Shown: one piece after another, positions 1 through 10,674 of the stretch
How positions within the stretch are numbered: the stretch's first letter is position 1
Layout: each line of letters begins with the position of its first letter
Assembly (NCBI GenBank): GCA_941918925.1
Contig: OW799233.1
Span: 150,256,802-150,320,801 of the forward strand
DNA length: 64,000 bases
DNA from: Phyto melanocephala
Taxonomy: Eukaryota > Arthropoda > Insecta > Diptera > Rhinophoridae
Direction: 5' to 3'
Notes under the pieces: model-generated
Databases searched by the model: none
The model's input: only the letters and a program-made list of their open reading frames with translations
Told to the model about the DNA's origin: nothing
Program-made: the position numbers and the translations under genes

Positions 1-26
1 TACCAAACAAGATTTTTAGTATTTTT

Positions 27-1048
27 ATACCCTTCACCTGTGGTGCACAAGGGTATATATAGCTTTGTCATTCCGTTTGTAATTTCTACAATTTTCATTT
101 CCGACCCCATAAAGTATGTATTTTCTGAAAGCTTATGAAGAGAGGAGTCGATTACGCCCTGACCGTCTGTCCGTGTGTTGGTTGAAATGAACTTTTAGAA
201 GCAACTATATGTTCATCAGATCTGTGTATGATATCAATCTTTTGGAAATATCCGGGAATGAATTGCTATTGAAATTCAGCGCAATCGCCCGATAACTTTC
301 TGAGATATGAGCAAAAAAACACGACTGCCTCTGTTTTTTTCTATATTTTCAACACCAAAATTAAAATTGTTCAGCCATAGAATAATTTATAGGTACCTTT
401 GCTACTATTTGTAGATATAATATGCCTCTAGAGATATTCGTGTACAATTTTGGATAAATCGGGCTGTTATCGGTAAAGTTATAGGCAAAAAAAAATTTTT
501 AAATATATATTCTAAAAATTTACAAACGAAAATCAAATTTTTTCAGCTTCTAGACAACCGAGAGAGTCAATATTGATATTATCTGAAAGGACTTGCCTAG
601 AACAATAAAAGCAGTATAAAAAACTTTAAATTTATGTTGGCCGCCACTACAAAATGGCGGACAATATATTTATATATGAGCCAAATCTGGTATTTTAAAA
701 TGTAACTTCTTGAACCCCCTCAATATTGGTATCAAATTAAAGGGATTGACCATTAGAATACAGTTTATTATTCTAAAATGTAAAATCCAAGATGGCGTCT
801 AAAACAAAATGGCGGATAATTTTTTTTTAACCCCATCAATATGGGTATCAAATTAAAGGGCTTGACTAGTTGAATACACTTAACTACCTAAAAATTCAAA
901 ATCGAGGATGGCGTCGGAAATAATAAAGAAAAAAAGGGGAATAACATTAAACATAAGTTAAGCTACGATGTGAGATTTTACCTATGTACATGATGGTGAA
1001 GGATATTATCAGATTCGGCACGGCCGAATATAACACTCTTACTTGTTT
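27..1048 (+). mobile_element. DINE-1-like element, long subtype (A-long), near complete
   Basis: Non-autonomous rolling-circle type repeat. It begins with TATACCCTTCACCTGTGG, folds back on GGTGCACAAGGGTATA, carries a short GTCTGTCCGTG tract near 165 and ends with the hairpin ATTCGGCACGGCCGAAT followed by the tail ACTCTTACTTG. The interior (about 300-920) is a long variant with recurring 'AAATGGCGGA' and 'atcaaattaaaggg' blocks, also seen at 15.4-15.7 and 20.8-21.1 kb. Inverted subterminal repeats, GTCY microsatellite and 3' hairpin are the published hallmarks of DINE-1/HINE elements, which are non-autonomous Helentron relatives. The family assignment is inference from structure. Confidence 0.7.
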
Positions 1049-1268
1049 AAATTATATTCCGTATAAAATAGGTATTCGAGACCTTTACTCCTCATTTTTA
1101 GTCTTGGTCTCAATTCTCAAAGACTTCAACGCGAATATCGTTACCTTCACTCGTATTGGAGCTAATTTCATTTAGATAAACTTTCGGATGGAATTTCTTC
1201 TACTTAAATCCTAAAATGCAGTTTACTTTGACATATCATTGCAAAACAAAAACTAAAAAAACTTATTA

Positions 1269-1608
1269 GTAATTTGTATTCCCTTGTCACGAGAGGGTAT
1301 ATATGAGTTAGATATTTCCTTTACGATTCCTGCAATATTCATTTTAGACCTTGAATCTAAGTTCTTATATATAAAGGAATTAATTTAGATAATTTCGTGT
1401 GTCCATGTATATGTTGAAATCAACTATTTACAGCCTGCACGTACAATTCAGACTCCTATATAGTATCAATTTATGGGATATACTTTAGAGAAATTTGTTA
1501 TTGAAAATCAGTTATGTGTATATATTACGAACTGAGATATTAACGATTTTATAGCTGGTCCCATAAGATTGCGCATAGCCGAATATAGCGTTCTAACTTT
1601 TTTTTTCA
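1269..1608 (+). mobile_element. Diverged, internally deleted DINE-1-like copy
   Basis: The start 'tattcccttgtcacgagagggtatatatg' is a mutated version of the family 5' fold-back. 'atgttgaaatcaac', 'tattgaaaatcag' and 'actgagatat' follow in the expected order. The end 'gcatagccgaatatagcgttctaac' is a damaged 3' hairpin and tail. The microsatellite and AT-rich core are missing. Confidence 0.55.
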
Positions 1609-2003
1609 AAAAACATTTTATTTTTGTTTACTATATTGCCCTCCATCAAAAACCGAAGGCAAATGACGGCATTCAAACGTAATCGAAATTTGAAAATTCT
1701 TATTAGAATCTCTATACCTAAAGCACAGCAAACTCGATCGTTCGAGTAAAATTTCAATCTTGATCGAATGCCGTAATTTGGCCCCTGAATTTTAACTTTG
1801 ATCCTGTATGAGTGAAGGTAAAGATACAAGAAAGCGACTTAAAGTTGTAAAGTAATGTAGATTCTTTACAATAGAAGTCGCTTTATTTTATTTTTATTCT
1901 TCAATTCTTTGTAGAAAATGCAAAATTACTTTTATTGTGACTTTCAGAATAAAATAAAATTGAATATCTAAACACAAAAATCTGAAATTGGTTTTTTTAT
2001 GTA
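1609..2003. other. AT-rich stretch, no gene seen
   Basis: The reverse-strand open frame at 1593-1829 has no recognisable motif and starts inside the DINE-like tail. I see nothing else that can be supported. Confidence 0.5.
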
Positions 2004-2840
2004 GGGTGTCCGCCGGGAAGGTAACCTACTCGAAGTAATTCCATTGTAATCCTGGCTGTATGTAATGTGATACCACCTTGTTGTAACCACATGTTAGTGA
2101 AGCCCAAAGCATGCAGTTGTGGCAATGAAAAGTTTTTAATCATATAACGATATCCCTCCCTATTGATAGTTACCGTTACGCCGTTTTCAGTTTCAAAGAA
2201 ATAAGGTCCAATAATGGATGCAAAGGTGACCGATAAATAATTTGAGGGTTTTCCAATGCCCAGAACCGACTATTCATATCCATTCAAATGAAAATGTGCC
2301 TCGTCACTCATTATGATTTTTTCATGAACATCGGGGTTGTCATGGACAAGCTGCAACATGCTATTGGCATACATATGTACGGCGACATAAATGGTCTTCT
2401 GGAAGAAGCTCTTGTATCAACTGAATCTTAAAGAAATGAAAATCTTTGTGAAAAATTGTTCTTTAAAGACGCACGGCGTCGAATTGATATTGATTAATTG
2501 CTTTGAAAATTTTCATGAACCGCAGTAATGTTTTCAACCGATCTTGCAGTACGTTGTGATCCATGCTTGGGCCTATCAACTATATTCCCTCTTTCTTCGA
2601 AATTATTCACTACACGATAAATAGTGCGTCCTGTTGGCACGTTATTTCTCTCAAAAATTTCACGTAACTTTCTCGTCGTCACAGTAATTGATAATTGATT
2701 TTGATTAAATGTTTTAACGATTAAAATACGTTGGTTTACCGAATATTTTTCCTTAATAAATTTGCCACGCCTCTACTTCACGACTGCCAAGTATGAACTG
2801 CGGCAAAACAAAGTGGTATACCTTCCCGGCGGACACTCTG
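2004..2840 (-). mobile_element. Mariner-type transposon remnant with inverted ends and TA flanks
   Basis: Both ends carry the same motif in inverted orientation (GTGTCCGCCGGGAAGGTA at the left, its complement at the right), flanked by TA at 2002-2003 and 2841-2842. The transposase is read from right to left and is broken. The element is about 840 bp against about 1.3 kb for a full mariner; the C-terminal third of the transposase is deleted up to the left terminal repeat. Confidence 0.85.
2030..2800 (-). pseudogene. Broken mariner transposase
   Basis: On the minus strand the N-terminal helix-turn-helix region (2494-2682) reads GRTIYRVVNNFEERGNIVDR, typical of insect mariner transposases. Further on, in other frames, come a first catalytic Asp motif (SDEAHFHLNGY, near 2290-2320), then WALENPQII. 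Near 2060-2090 is WLQQGGITLHTAR, where the family has WxQQDGAxxHTAR: the second catalytic Asp is replaced by Gly. The sequence then runs straight into the terminal repeat, so the third catalytic Asp motif (CDLTPLDFFLWG type) is absent. Several frameshifts separate the pieces. It cannot encode an active transposase. Superfamily is secure; subfamily is not. Confidence 0.8.
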
Positions 2841-2842
2841 TA

Positions 2843-4463
2843 CATATTCTCTATCTTCATAATAATTTTCTTAAGCCAAAAATCTAACAACCATTAAAGA
2901 AACGCTTAATTTACATTTAAGCACAGAGCAGTATACATCACTGTTTTTTAAACAGCAAACTTTTAAACATTATGAATCAGTAATAGTAGTCAGCTTTACA
3001 AAGTACCGTTGGAAATTTCTTTATTTTCTCCTATTAAACAACAACAATAACAACTACTACTACTAACTCACACAAAAACTGAAAACGTATAAATTTAATG
3101 GTTTTGTGTGAACCGTATACGTCAAGAAGACAAGATTTTGGTAGGTAAGAGTAGCAGCAGAAACAACAACAATAACGGCAACGATTTAAAATATTGAATT
3201 AGTATTTGTTGTTGCTGGTAGTTGTTTTGTTTTGACTTGATGTTTATTTTAAAATGTAGGTCAAGTTATAATGATGTGAATAAATATTTTTTTATTTTTT
3301 TTTTTTTTGTCTTACAAACGCACAAACAAACAACCAAACATTCGCTTATACAAAAATATGAGTAGGAAAAGCTAAACAAATTTCTTAACAAGATACTTTA
3401 ATAAATAGGAGAGAATAAGTATTTTGTGGCACAGTTAGAGCATGGGTGTAGAGACATGATCATGTATGTACTACGAAATTTGTATAAAAAAATTAAAAAC
3501 TAATAAACAAGGGTTCAAACTTTTCTTTTATAAAATGAGTTAAACAAAACACTATATTTATAGGTACCAGATAAGTATGTAGGTGGTTAAACTAGATGCA
3601 ATTTTTATTTATTGTAATTGTAAGTGTATAAAGCAACACAAAATTAATAAATTGTAATAATATTACCCTTAAAGATGATCACGCTGATAAGCATCATAGT
3701 AAGGGGGTCTTAACCCTGGAAATCTAATGTGCGTAAGTTTTACGTTAAAAAAATTTAATTTTTTAACCCTGCAAAAATGCTTTTCCTCGATTGAAAATAA
3801 TTCCCCTGTTAAAACTGATGAAGATTTGTATTAAAGAGATGTTAAATCTTTCCTTGCAAATCTAATAACAGGCTCATGATTTTTATATGACAAATTTCCA
3901 CTTGAAATCATTCACTTTGTAAGATACAAGCACATTTGCACTGCTTATATTTAGCTGTAATATAAAAGCTTTATGTAAGCGATTCTTTCATGCATGTATT
4001 TGCAAGATAAAAGACTTTGGTGTAAGGAAGTGAGCTTTTTAATTTTTTTTCTCTTATTTAATATAAAAACTATTTCAATGGTTCGCTTGTATTGCTGTTT
4101 CGCAGAAAAAACAGTAACGGAAAAGGCTGACGTCCCTTTAGACAATTTAAAACTAAATTCATTGTGACATTATTGGTACACAGAGAAAACTGGATCGGTT
4201 GTGAGTAGCGCAATTGTTGCCAATCGCATAGTTTAGTTGTGATAGTAAAATTGTACGGTTATATTTACAGAATTTCGTTTCGGAATATAAAATGTAGTCA
4301 GCACTAATAAATGATGATTCTTGCAATATAAATTTTATAATCACTAATGAAAAGTTCGATTACAACCTTTCGATTGGCAATGAGTGTGATTTTCCGTTTT
4401 CTGAGTGTGTATAATGAATATTGCACTTTTATATTTCCCCATACCCATAATTAATTTTTCCTT
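2843..4463. other. Non-coding AT-rich stretch, possibly host DNA
   Basis: Contains AAC/ACT trinucleotide runs (3030-3070 and 3155-3180) and poly-T. Open frames here (3951-4145, 4159-4344) match nothing I recognise. 'acacagagaaaac' at 4180 resembles the CACAGAAAA end of the element at 57.8 kb, but no partner end is visible. Confidence 0.5.
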
Positions 4464-4829
4464 ATGAACATAAATATGGATCTCTGGTATGGTGGACTGC
4501 AACGGGGCGTAAATATGTATAGAGTACAGAGATCGGCGTGCATTGGGATAACGGGAGCGATGCCAACTAGTTCTTCGGAGGCGCTGAACACTATGTTGCA
4601 TCTCGTTGCCATAGATATTCATATATTGGCCACATCCGCAAGTAGTGCGATGAGGCTTAACGCAGCTGCCTGTTGGAGGTCGAGGACGTATGGCCATGCG
4701 AATATATTGGCCACGCTGCCTTCCAGCGTGAATCAACCCTCTGACTACGTTACGCCCTACATGGACTTTGATGGGGCGTTTAGGGTTCTTATTCCCTACA
4801 GGAGAGAGTGGAGTGGGGTCACCCTTTGA
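4464..4829 (+). pseudogene. End of LINE reverse transcriptase (thumb region)
   Basis: The frame contains VQRSACIGITGAMPTSSSEAL followed by 'LHLVAIDIHILATSASSAMRL', the arrangement that follows the catalytic fingers and palm in I/LOA/jockey-like reverse transcriptases (QR..CIGITGA, then the 'PLDI.I...A...A.RL' helix). The catalytic YADD part lies upstream and is missing, so this is a 5' truncation. The frame is lost near 4810-4830, just before the RNase H domain, which continues in a different frame. The first methionine at 4464 is accidental, because the real protein began far upstream. Confidence 0.75.
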
Positions 4830-5674
4830 GAAACTTTGACACCAGGTTCTGTACTGACGGTTCTAGGATGGAATGTGGTGTTGGATCTGGTATCTTCTCT
4901 GATGGACCGGAGATTGAACTTTCCTCCCGCATTCCGGATGATTGCAGCGTTTTTCAGGCGGAAATACTCGCTATCAGGGAAGCATGTAAGATACTGAATG
5001 ACGGGAATATCCACGGGAGCATTGGTATATTTGTCGACAGTCAGGCGGCACTCTTGTCGCTCAGGTCATACATTACTACGTCTAATTTAGTTGGCCAATG
5101 TAGAAAGGAACTGTCAAGGCTTGGTCAGCGGGCTGACGTTACTCTAGTTTGGTTTCCTGCGCATAAGGGCCACTATGGTAACGAGCGTGCTGATGAGCTA
5201 GCCAGGGGAGGATCTGCTTTGGTTATCTCTAACGCAATTGCAGTTGCAATCCCGTTGGGGACTATTAAAAGCAGAATCTCCAGACACTTTCACCGGAAGG
5301 CTGATAACAGGTGGCGTGGGCTGAGCACGTGTAAGGTGGCACGGCTTACGTGGCCCTCTTTTGATGCACGACGTACATTGCAACTTACCAGTCGAAGTCG
5401 GAGGGACATATCGAGGTTGCTGGCAGTATTGACGGGTCACTGGATGTTAGGCAAACATGCAAGTCGGCTCGGACGCCCATCGAACGACCATTGTCGCAGT
5501 TGTCTGGAAAGAGAGAAGGAGGAATCGGTTTTCCACTTTCTCTGCGAATGTCCTGCACTGGCGGCTAAGAGACACAGATTTCTTGGTGAATATATACTAG
5601 ATGGCCTCTCTGCGATATCTGAAGTTGGACTGAATTATCTACTGAGATACCTCACGGCCACGGGGTGGATCTAG
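4808..5674 (+). pseudogene. LINE RNase H domain and C-terminal zinc-knuckle region
   Basis: Type I RNase H fold of a non-LTR retrotransposon, which removes the RNA template after first-strand synthesis. Counting from the frame start, the four catalytic acids are present: D17 (FCTDGS), E52 (VFQAE), D77 (FVDSQAA) and D129 (GNERADELA). The H119 loop (WFPAHKGH) is also kept. C229, C232, H243 and C246/C248 form the Cx2C...H...C cluster normally seen after RNase H in these elements. It ends TGWI-stop at 5674. The domain is open, but the frame is not continuous with the reverse transcriptase upstream and there is no ATG (the frame opens at GTG), so it is a dead piece. Confidence 0.85.
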
Positions 5675-5805
5675 TACCCTTACTCTTGGATTTATTCTGA
5701 GGTACATTGGAAGCTGACGAGTGATGTGGTCGTGTCAAAACGGAGTCATACAGACTCTACTTAACTGTTGGCGTGCAGCGAACTACCACGATAACCAACC
5801 AACCA

Positions 5806-6291
5806 TGTATATCAAAGTTTTTATACATATGTTTTCATGCAAAGTTTGTTTTATTAACCTGAGATCATGACAATCATACATATCCGTTATTAATAAGATT
5901 CACCATGGTCGTACGATCCAATTCACAATGTAAAAGATTAGAATAAACTATATTTTATATAAGTGTATGTATGTGTGTTTATAATACATGTGTGAAGTCA
6001 ATAATTTTAAATTGGCAACACTGTTTATTCAGACCGCTTTTCTGGTCTCACAAAGTTAAATATTATTCTTAAAAATCTGTGGATCAGGAAAAATAATTCT
6101 CAATTTGGAAGTGAATCCCATAAACTATAAACACCAATTTTAAAATAAGAAAAATAATAGACAAAGCATCTTTTAAACGGGAGTTTATATTGCTACACCC
6201 CTCCTGTTTTGGTTTTTTTTTTACCATACACATAAAGCACTCTACAAAAACGATTTGTATCAACACGCATTACTTTGTTTATTGTTTAATA
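5806..6291. other. AT-rich stretch, no gene seen
   Basis: 'ttggcaacactg' at 6014 looks like one end of a hAT element (inverted CAGTGTTGCCAA), but no partner end with a matching duplication was found. Confidence 0.45.
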
Positions 6292-6663
6292 CCCTAAAGA
6301 TAATATTGGACTACGTGGTCCATTTTAGCTAAATGGACTACTTACAACATGGTCCAATGTTATGCAGTCATGGACCATATTATTTTTAAACAAGAGATTG
6401 TAATTAAACGACAAGTGTTAGTGTTTGAACGATTACATATATTGTGTGTGTCAAGGCGTGTATAATGGTCGTGTAGGTGCTCAATCAAGTAGTGACAAAG
6501 AGAAGTTTTAAGACTACTCCGATGGGTTACATGGTCCAGCCCTAGGACATCGTAATCCTTTATCGACCATGTTTTCTCCATACATTTGGGTGATCTTTGG
6601 ATTAGTCCTAGTCCATTACATAGTATACTTTACATGCGTGGACTAGTCGCGTTATCTGCAGGG
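6292..6663. mobile_element. 372-bp MITE rich in TGGTCCA/GGACTA motifs, TA duplication
   Basis: Ends read CCCTAAAGATAATATTGGAC and, inverted, CCCTGCAGATAACGCGACTA; they share CCCT.(A)AGATAA. TA lies immediately outside both ends (6290-6291, 6664-6665). The interior carries repeated, mutually inverted TGGTCCA, TGGACCA, GGACTA and TAGTCC motifs. There is no coding capacity. The TA duplication suggests a Tc1/mariner-type transposase in trans (inference). Confidence 0.65.
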
Positions 6664-7104
6664 TATTGTCACATACATGTGATTTGCTTATGTGTTAGTA
6701 GCAAATTTAATCGCTTATATTTAGATCCTAAAATGACTAATAAGCTAAATTGATTTCAATAGGATCTAGACTGTGCACATTTGCAATTCATTTCAATTGT
6801 ATTTCTTTTATCAAAATCGGTTGCACATATTAACAACAATAATTATATAATTAACAATAAATCGATGCGGATGGTCTTTACTTTTTTTTTATCAATGACA
6901 AACTCTATACAAAAAAAAAATATGAATTCGCTTTAAAATAATCTTTTATATAGAATTTGATATTGGTATGAAAACCCGAATTCACACATATTCGCCGCTG
7001 TGTATGCCCTGATTGAGGCTGTTATTTTAGTTTATTCATTTAGAATTTTTTTTACTGAACAATACCTATATATTGCAAATATGGAACACGGCAACATTTC
7101 CTAA
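6664..7104. other. AT-rich stretch, no gene seen
   Basis: Poly-T and poly-A runs. 'cccgaattcacacatattcgcc' near 6975 resembles the end motif of the CAAGGC MITE family that follows. Confidence 0.45.
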
Positions 7105-7180
7105 TTAACAAGGCAAATTCACGTCTGGTGATGTTACGAAGCCTGATAGTTTTTTGCTCGTTTTATTTTGAAAGGCACAT

Positions 7181-7558
7181 CAAGGCATATTCATACAGGT
7201 ATATGCAACGGCGAATTGATACAAAAAAGCAACTTTTGAGGGGATGTTTTATGTTAAGGCCAATTCGTATATCAGGGATGGAAAAGTTGTTATGACATAC
7301 TAAATATAATAAAAGTTGATTAAAAAAGGATACAATTTTTTTAAACACATTATTAATGACGTAAAAGCAACAAATATACATTAATTTAGTACATTTATTA
7401 TCAAATAAGTACACTTAAGTTGATTGTTTAATACCAAAGCCAAAACCACATTTTCCTTCCCTGCATTGATTAACAAAATCAATGCAAATTTAACCAATTT
7501 TGAAAAATAGTAGCCCCATCAGCTGGGCTGATAATTTCACCTGTATCAACTCGCCTTG
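7181..7558. repeat. CAAGGC-family MITE, copy 1
   Basis: Begins CAAGGCATATTCATACAGG and ends with the inverse CACCTGTATCAACTCGCCTTG. GGCACAT/GGCACAA flank it (7174-7180, 7559-7565), a possible imperfect duplication. About 220 bp (7187-7410) is repeated directly at 7930-8155. Confidence 0.6.
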
Positions 7559-7923
7559 GGCACAATGTTTGTTTAAATTTAAATTCAATTTTATGTACGT
7601 TGGTTGAAATTTTTTATAAAAGTTGGGAAATTCGTAAAAAAAATTTTTATAATTTATTTATAATTAAAATAAACAAAATATTTAACGTATTTATGTAAAG
7701 TGCCTGTTTCTTTTGTTGGTTTTTGTTGTTGTTTGGTTTTTGTAAAAATTGTGAAAACTGTTTTAAAAATCATAAATTTGTGATATGATCTATGTAGCAG
7801 AAATCTACTAAATAAATTAAAAATACTACTTTTAATAGTTTTCTTGTTAATTTATAAAACAAGAATTTTAATTAAAATTAAACAAATAATTTGTTTTTTT
7901 TCTGTTTTGACATTCTTTGAATC
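7559..7923. other. AT-rich spacer between two MITE copies
   Basis: 'ttgttggtttttgttgttg' and poly-A only; no coding signal. Confidence 0.45.
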
Positions 7924-8205
7924 CAAGGCATATTCTTACCGGTATATGCAACGGCGAATTGATACAACAAAGCAACTTTTGAAGGGATATGTATTTTATG
8001 TTAAGGCCAATTCGTATATCAGGGATGGAAAAGTTGTTATGACTTATTAAATATAATAAAATTTGATTTAAAAAAAAAACAGGATATAAATTTTTGAAAC
8101 TCATTATTAATGACACAAAAGCAACAAATATACATAAATTTAGTAAATTTATTATTAAATATGTATCAGCTGTGCTAATAATTTCACCTGTATGAATTCG
8201 CCTTG
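7924..8205. repeat. CAAGGC-family MITE, copy 2
   Basis: A direct repeat of copy 1: CAAGGCATATTCTTACCGG at the left, 'ggccaattcgtatatcaggg' inside and the inverse CACCTGTATGAATTCGCCTTG at the right. The open frame at 7844-8050 lies on it and is accidental. Confidence 0.6.
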
Positions 8206-8250
8206 TTCGGTTTTTTCTTATATGTTGTCACCTGATGTGAATTTTCATTG

Positions 8251-9935
8251 TTAACTAAACTACAATTTAAAAAAAAAATAAAATTTTAAATTTGTTAGCC
8301 ATATGCTTACAACTGACATTAGAGTTGCCAGATCGGGTAAATAAAATAAGAAATTAAACATAGTAAAAATACCATCTGTCGTAAAAAACCAACTATATGA
8401 CTGGAATGTCTTGTGGCTTTCAAATGAAAATTGGTTAGAAGAGTCTAAATTTAAACATTGAATCTACGTGACAAAATAGTTTAAATTTCTTTTTATACTA
8501 ACTTTCTACTGCAGACACATTCAAGAGAGAAGGGCGCTGCAACCAAGCTAGTCACGTAACCGGTTCTCGAGTGGTGTGGACAGGTTTTTAGTTTTAACAA
8601 TACTCCAGCATGACATAAATTTTAATTAAGGAAAATTTTTAAACTTCATAAAGACTAAACTTAATGGTTAATAAATTCCTCTTAAACTCTGACTAGCTTA
8701 ATATTTCAGCCATCAAAACTGAAATTGATATTAACCGACATTAAAAAAATAAATGTTTGTATGTATATGCAACAACAACAAATAACAACTTCTTGTATTT
8801 TGTAACTTTCACTTAGAAAGTTCTGCTTGTTGTTGTTTATGTAGATTTTTTTGTTTGTTTCGTTGTTGGTTGTTGGTTGCTGGTTTTATTTTCATTAATA
8901 AAAAAAGTGGCTGCTGATGATGTTGTTGGTTTTTGTATTTTTTTTTTTTTAACTTGATTGTTTATTTTCAATCTTTACGAGTATTAAGTATTATTATGTT
9001 ATTGCTGCAAAAAAAAAAAAAAAACAATATCTTTTGTCTATTCGTACGTGTATGTATGTTTGGGATTTTAACTTCTTTCTTCAAGACCTGGCATTAGTGT
9101 GTAAATATGTGTATATGTGTATGTGAGTGTATGTGTGTGTGTGTGTGTGCCTGTATTTAAGTGAGAAAACAAACAAAAAGATTTTAAAACAAAAATTAGG
9201 TCAGAAGTGTAGTAGATCAATGGGTTGTTTTACACAAATATATTATTTTGAACAACAAAAATTATCAAAAACTGGAAAGATGTCTACGTTGTTGGTTTAG
9301 TTTAAAATAAATATGATCCGAATTTTTGTTTGTGTTCTTCGTTTTTTTTTCCTCAAAATAAAAGGTAATGAACGCATTGGAAACTTCTAGAAATAAAAAA
9401 AGTTTTCTCTGGAAAATACCAATTGTGTTCGTTGTAAATGCTGATGTGCAATTGCACTACATACACTATAGGTGACATTGATTATTGAATGTTTAAGCAG
9501 GTACGGTATGTCAACATTTTATTAGGGAATACTCAGACTTCTTTATATCATAGTTTATATGGATTTCTTAAAATTATGTACATGAAATTTTTTATTTATT
9601 TTAATTTTCTATTAAACCAATAAGGTTGTTTGGTAAACTTACAAGAAGTCCAAGGTATCGCATTGTTATATTTGTATATTTTTTATATAAAAAAGGTTTA
9701 ACAATTTTACAATAAACAATACAATAATTTCAATAATATTTAAGTATATCTCTTTTTACTATTCTCAAATAGAAAAGATTAATTAACTTTGCTGTTATGC
9801 ATATTGACTCCTAGCAACAACTAGGTAATGACTTGCTCTTACTAAACAACATAGTTTTCAATGACTATTACATATCGTCTGTCTTATTAAGAAGTGTTTT
9901 AGTAATGACTTGATTTATAATGTGATACATTCGTA
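8251..9935. other. Non-coding stretch, possibly host DNA
   Basis: Holds CAA/TTG runs (8768-8790, 8828-8930), poly-A and poly-T tracts and a (GT)n microsatellite near 9115-9150. 'tagagttgccagatcggg' at 8331 resembles a hAT end without a visible partner. No gene is supported. Confidence 0.5.
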
Positions 9936-9939
9936 CTTA

Positions 9940-10135
9940 TTTTTAGACATTTGCTTAGATAGACACACTATAAAATTTCTTATTGCGAAATTTGTTAGAA
10001 GTCATTCAAATACACAACTTTTTATAATTCTCATTTAGTTTAAAATACTTATAGTATAAGTAATAATGTTTTGAAAAAGCTGTTTATAATCAAACTGATG
10101 ACTTGTAAATTTTCACTGATTTTTAAATTTGAAAA
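9940..10135. repeat. Unclassified repeat F, copy 1
   Basis: From 'tagacatttgcttagat' through 'actttttataattctcat' to 'aaactgatgacttg' the sequence is repeated in the same orientation at 49.80-49.98 kb, with small differences. No coding frame; class unknown. Confidence 0.55.
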
Positions 10136-10192
10136 TATTTTTTTCGCAGAATAATGAAACCGAGATTTCGTTTTTAAAAGAATCGAACGACT

Positions 10193-10200
10193 TCTGTATC
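10193..10200. repeat. Target duplication of outer hAT (left)
   Basis: TCTGTATC, identical to 12304-12311. Confidence 0.85.
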
Positions 10201-10674
10201 CAGTGTTGTTAACCGTACAGTAATTACCGTACGGTAATTAAGAGTCTCAAACGGTAGGTAGGTAATTTTGATATTTGTACGGTAATTTAAAAAAGTTTTT
10301 ATTTTTAAGTGTTAGACCCCAAACGTTTTTTTCCAATGATTTTATACATGACATACATATATCTCATAAAAACATACCATAAAAAGTACGGTTTCATTAC
10401 AACTATTCAAATTATTGAAGTTAAATTCTTTACGTTTTTGCCATAAATGCAAGGCGAATTCATTAAAGATGCTGATAAAACTGACATTCTTCAGGTGACG
10501 ATTCCATAATGTTTCCTGTTTTACAAAAATTTTTGGTTTATTAATTTTCATTGTTACATATTTCGGCTACTGTGGAATGAATTTTTCAATAATATATCTA
10601 AACAAAACCAAAATAAGAAACAGGTTAAATACTGATACACTTGAAAGGATTCTACACGAAAAAACATTTCTTAA

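Larger units (their letters stand above)
4464..5805 (+). mobile_element. 5'-truncated LINE (I/LOA-type, with RNase H)
   Basis: A non-LTR retrotransposon fragment covering the end of the reverse transcriptase, the RNase H domain, the C-terminal zinc-knuckle region and a 3' UTR. It ends in an (AACC)n tail (about 5790-5803) rather than poly-A. Base composition is clearly GC-richer than the surroundings. A second copy of its 3' end lies at 49.68-49.80 kb. No target duplication could be defined because the 5' break point is blurred. Confidence 0.8.
7109..8250. mobile_element. Composite CAAGGC-end element flanked by TTAA
   Basis: The left end CAAGGCAAATTCACGTCTGG and the right end (inverted) CAATGAAAATTCACATCAGG match at most positions, and both are flanked by TTAA (7105-7108, 8251-8254). 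Inside lie two shorter members of the same end type (7181-7558 and 7924-8205). TTAA may be a target duplication or just an extension of the terminal repeat; I cannot tell. Confidence 0.5.

Noticed and set aside
4344..4736. 130-residue reverse frame
   Set aside because: Antisense shadow of the LINE reverse transcriptase end, which has clear motifs on the plus strand.
6003..6030. 'ttggcaacactg', possible hAT right end
   Set aside because: No matching left end with an 8-bp duplication was found in the window.
8326..8350. 'tagagttgccagatcggg', possible hAT left end
   Set aside because: No partner end visible.
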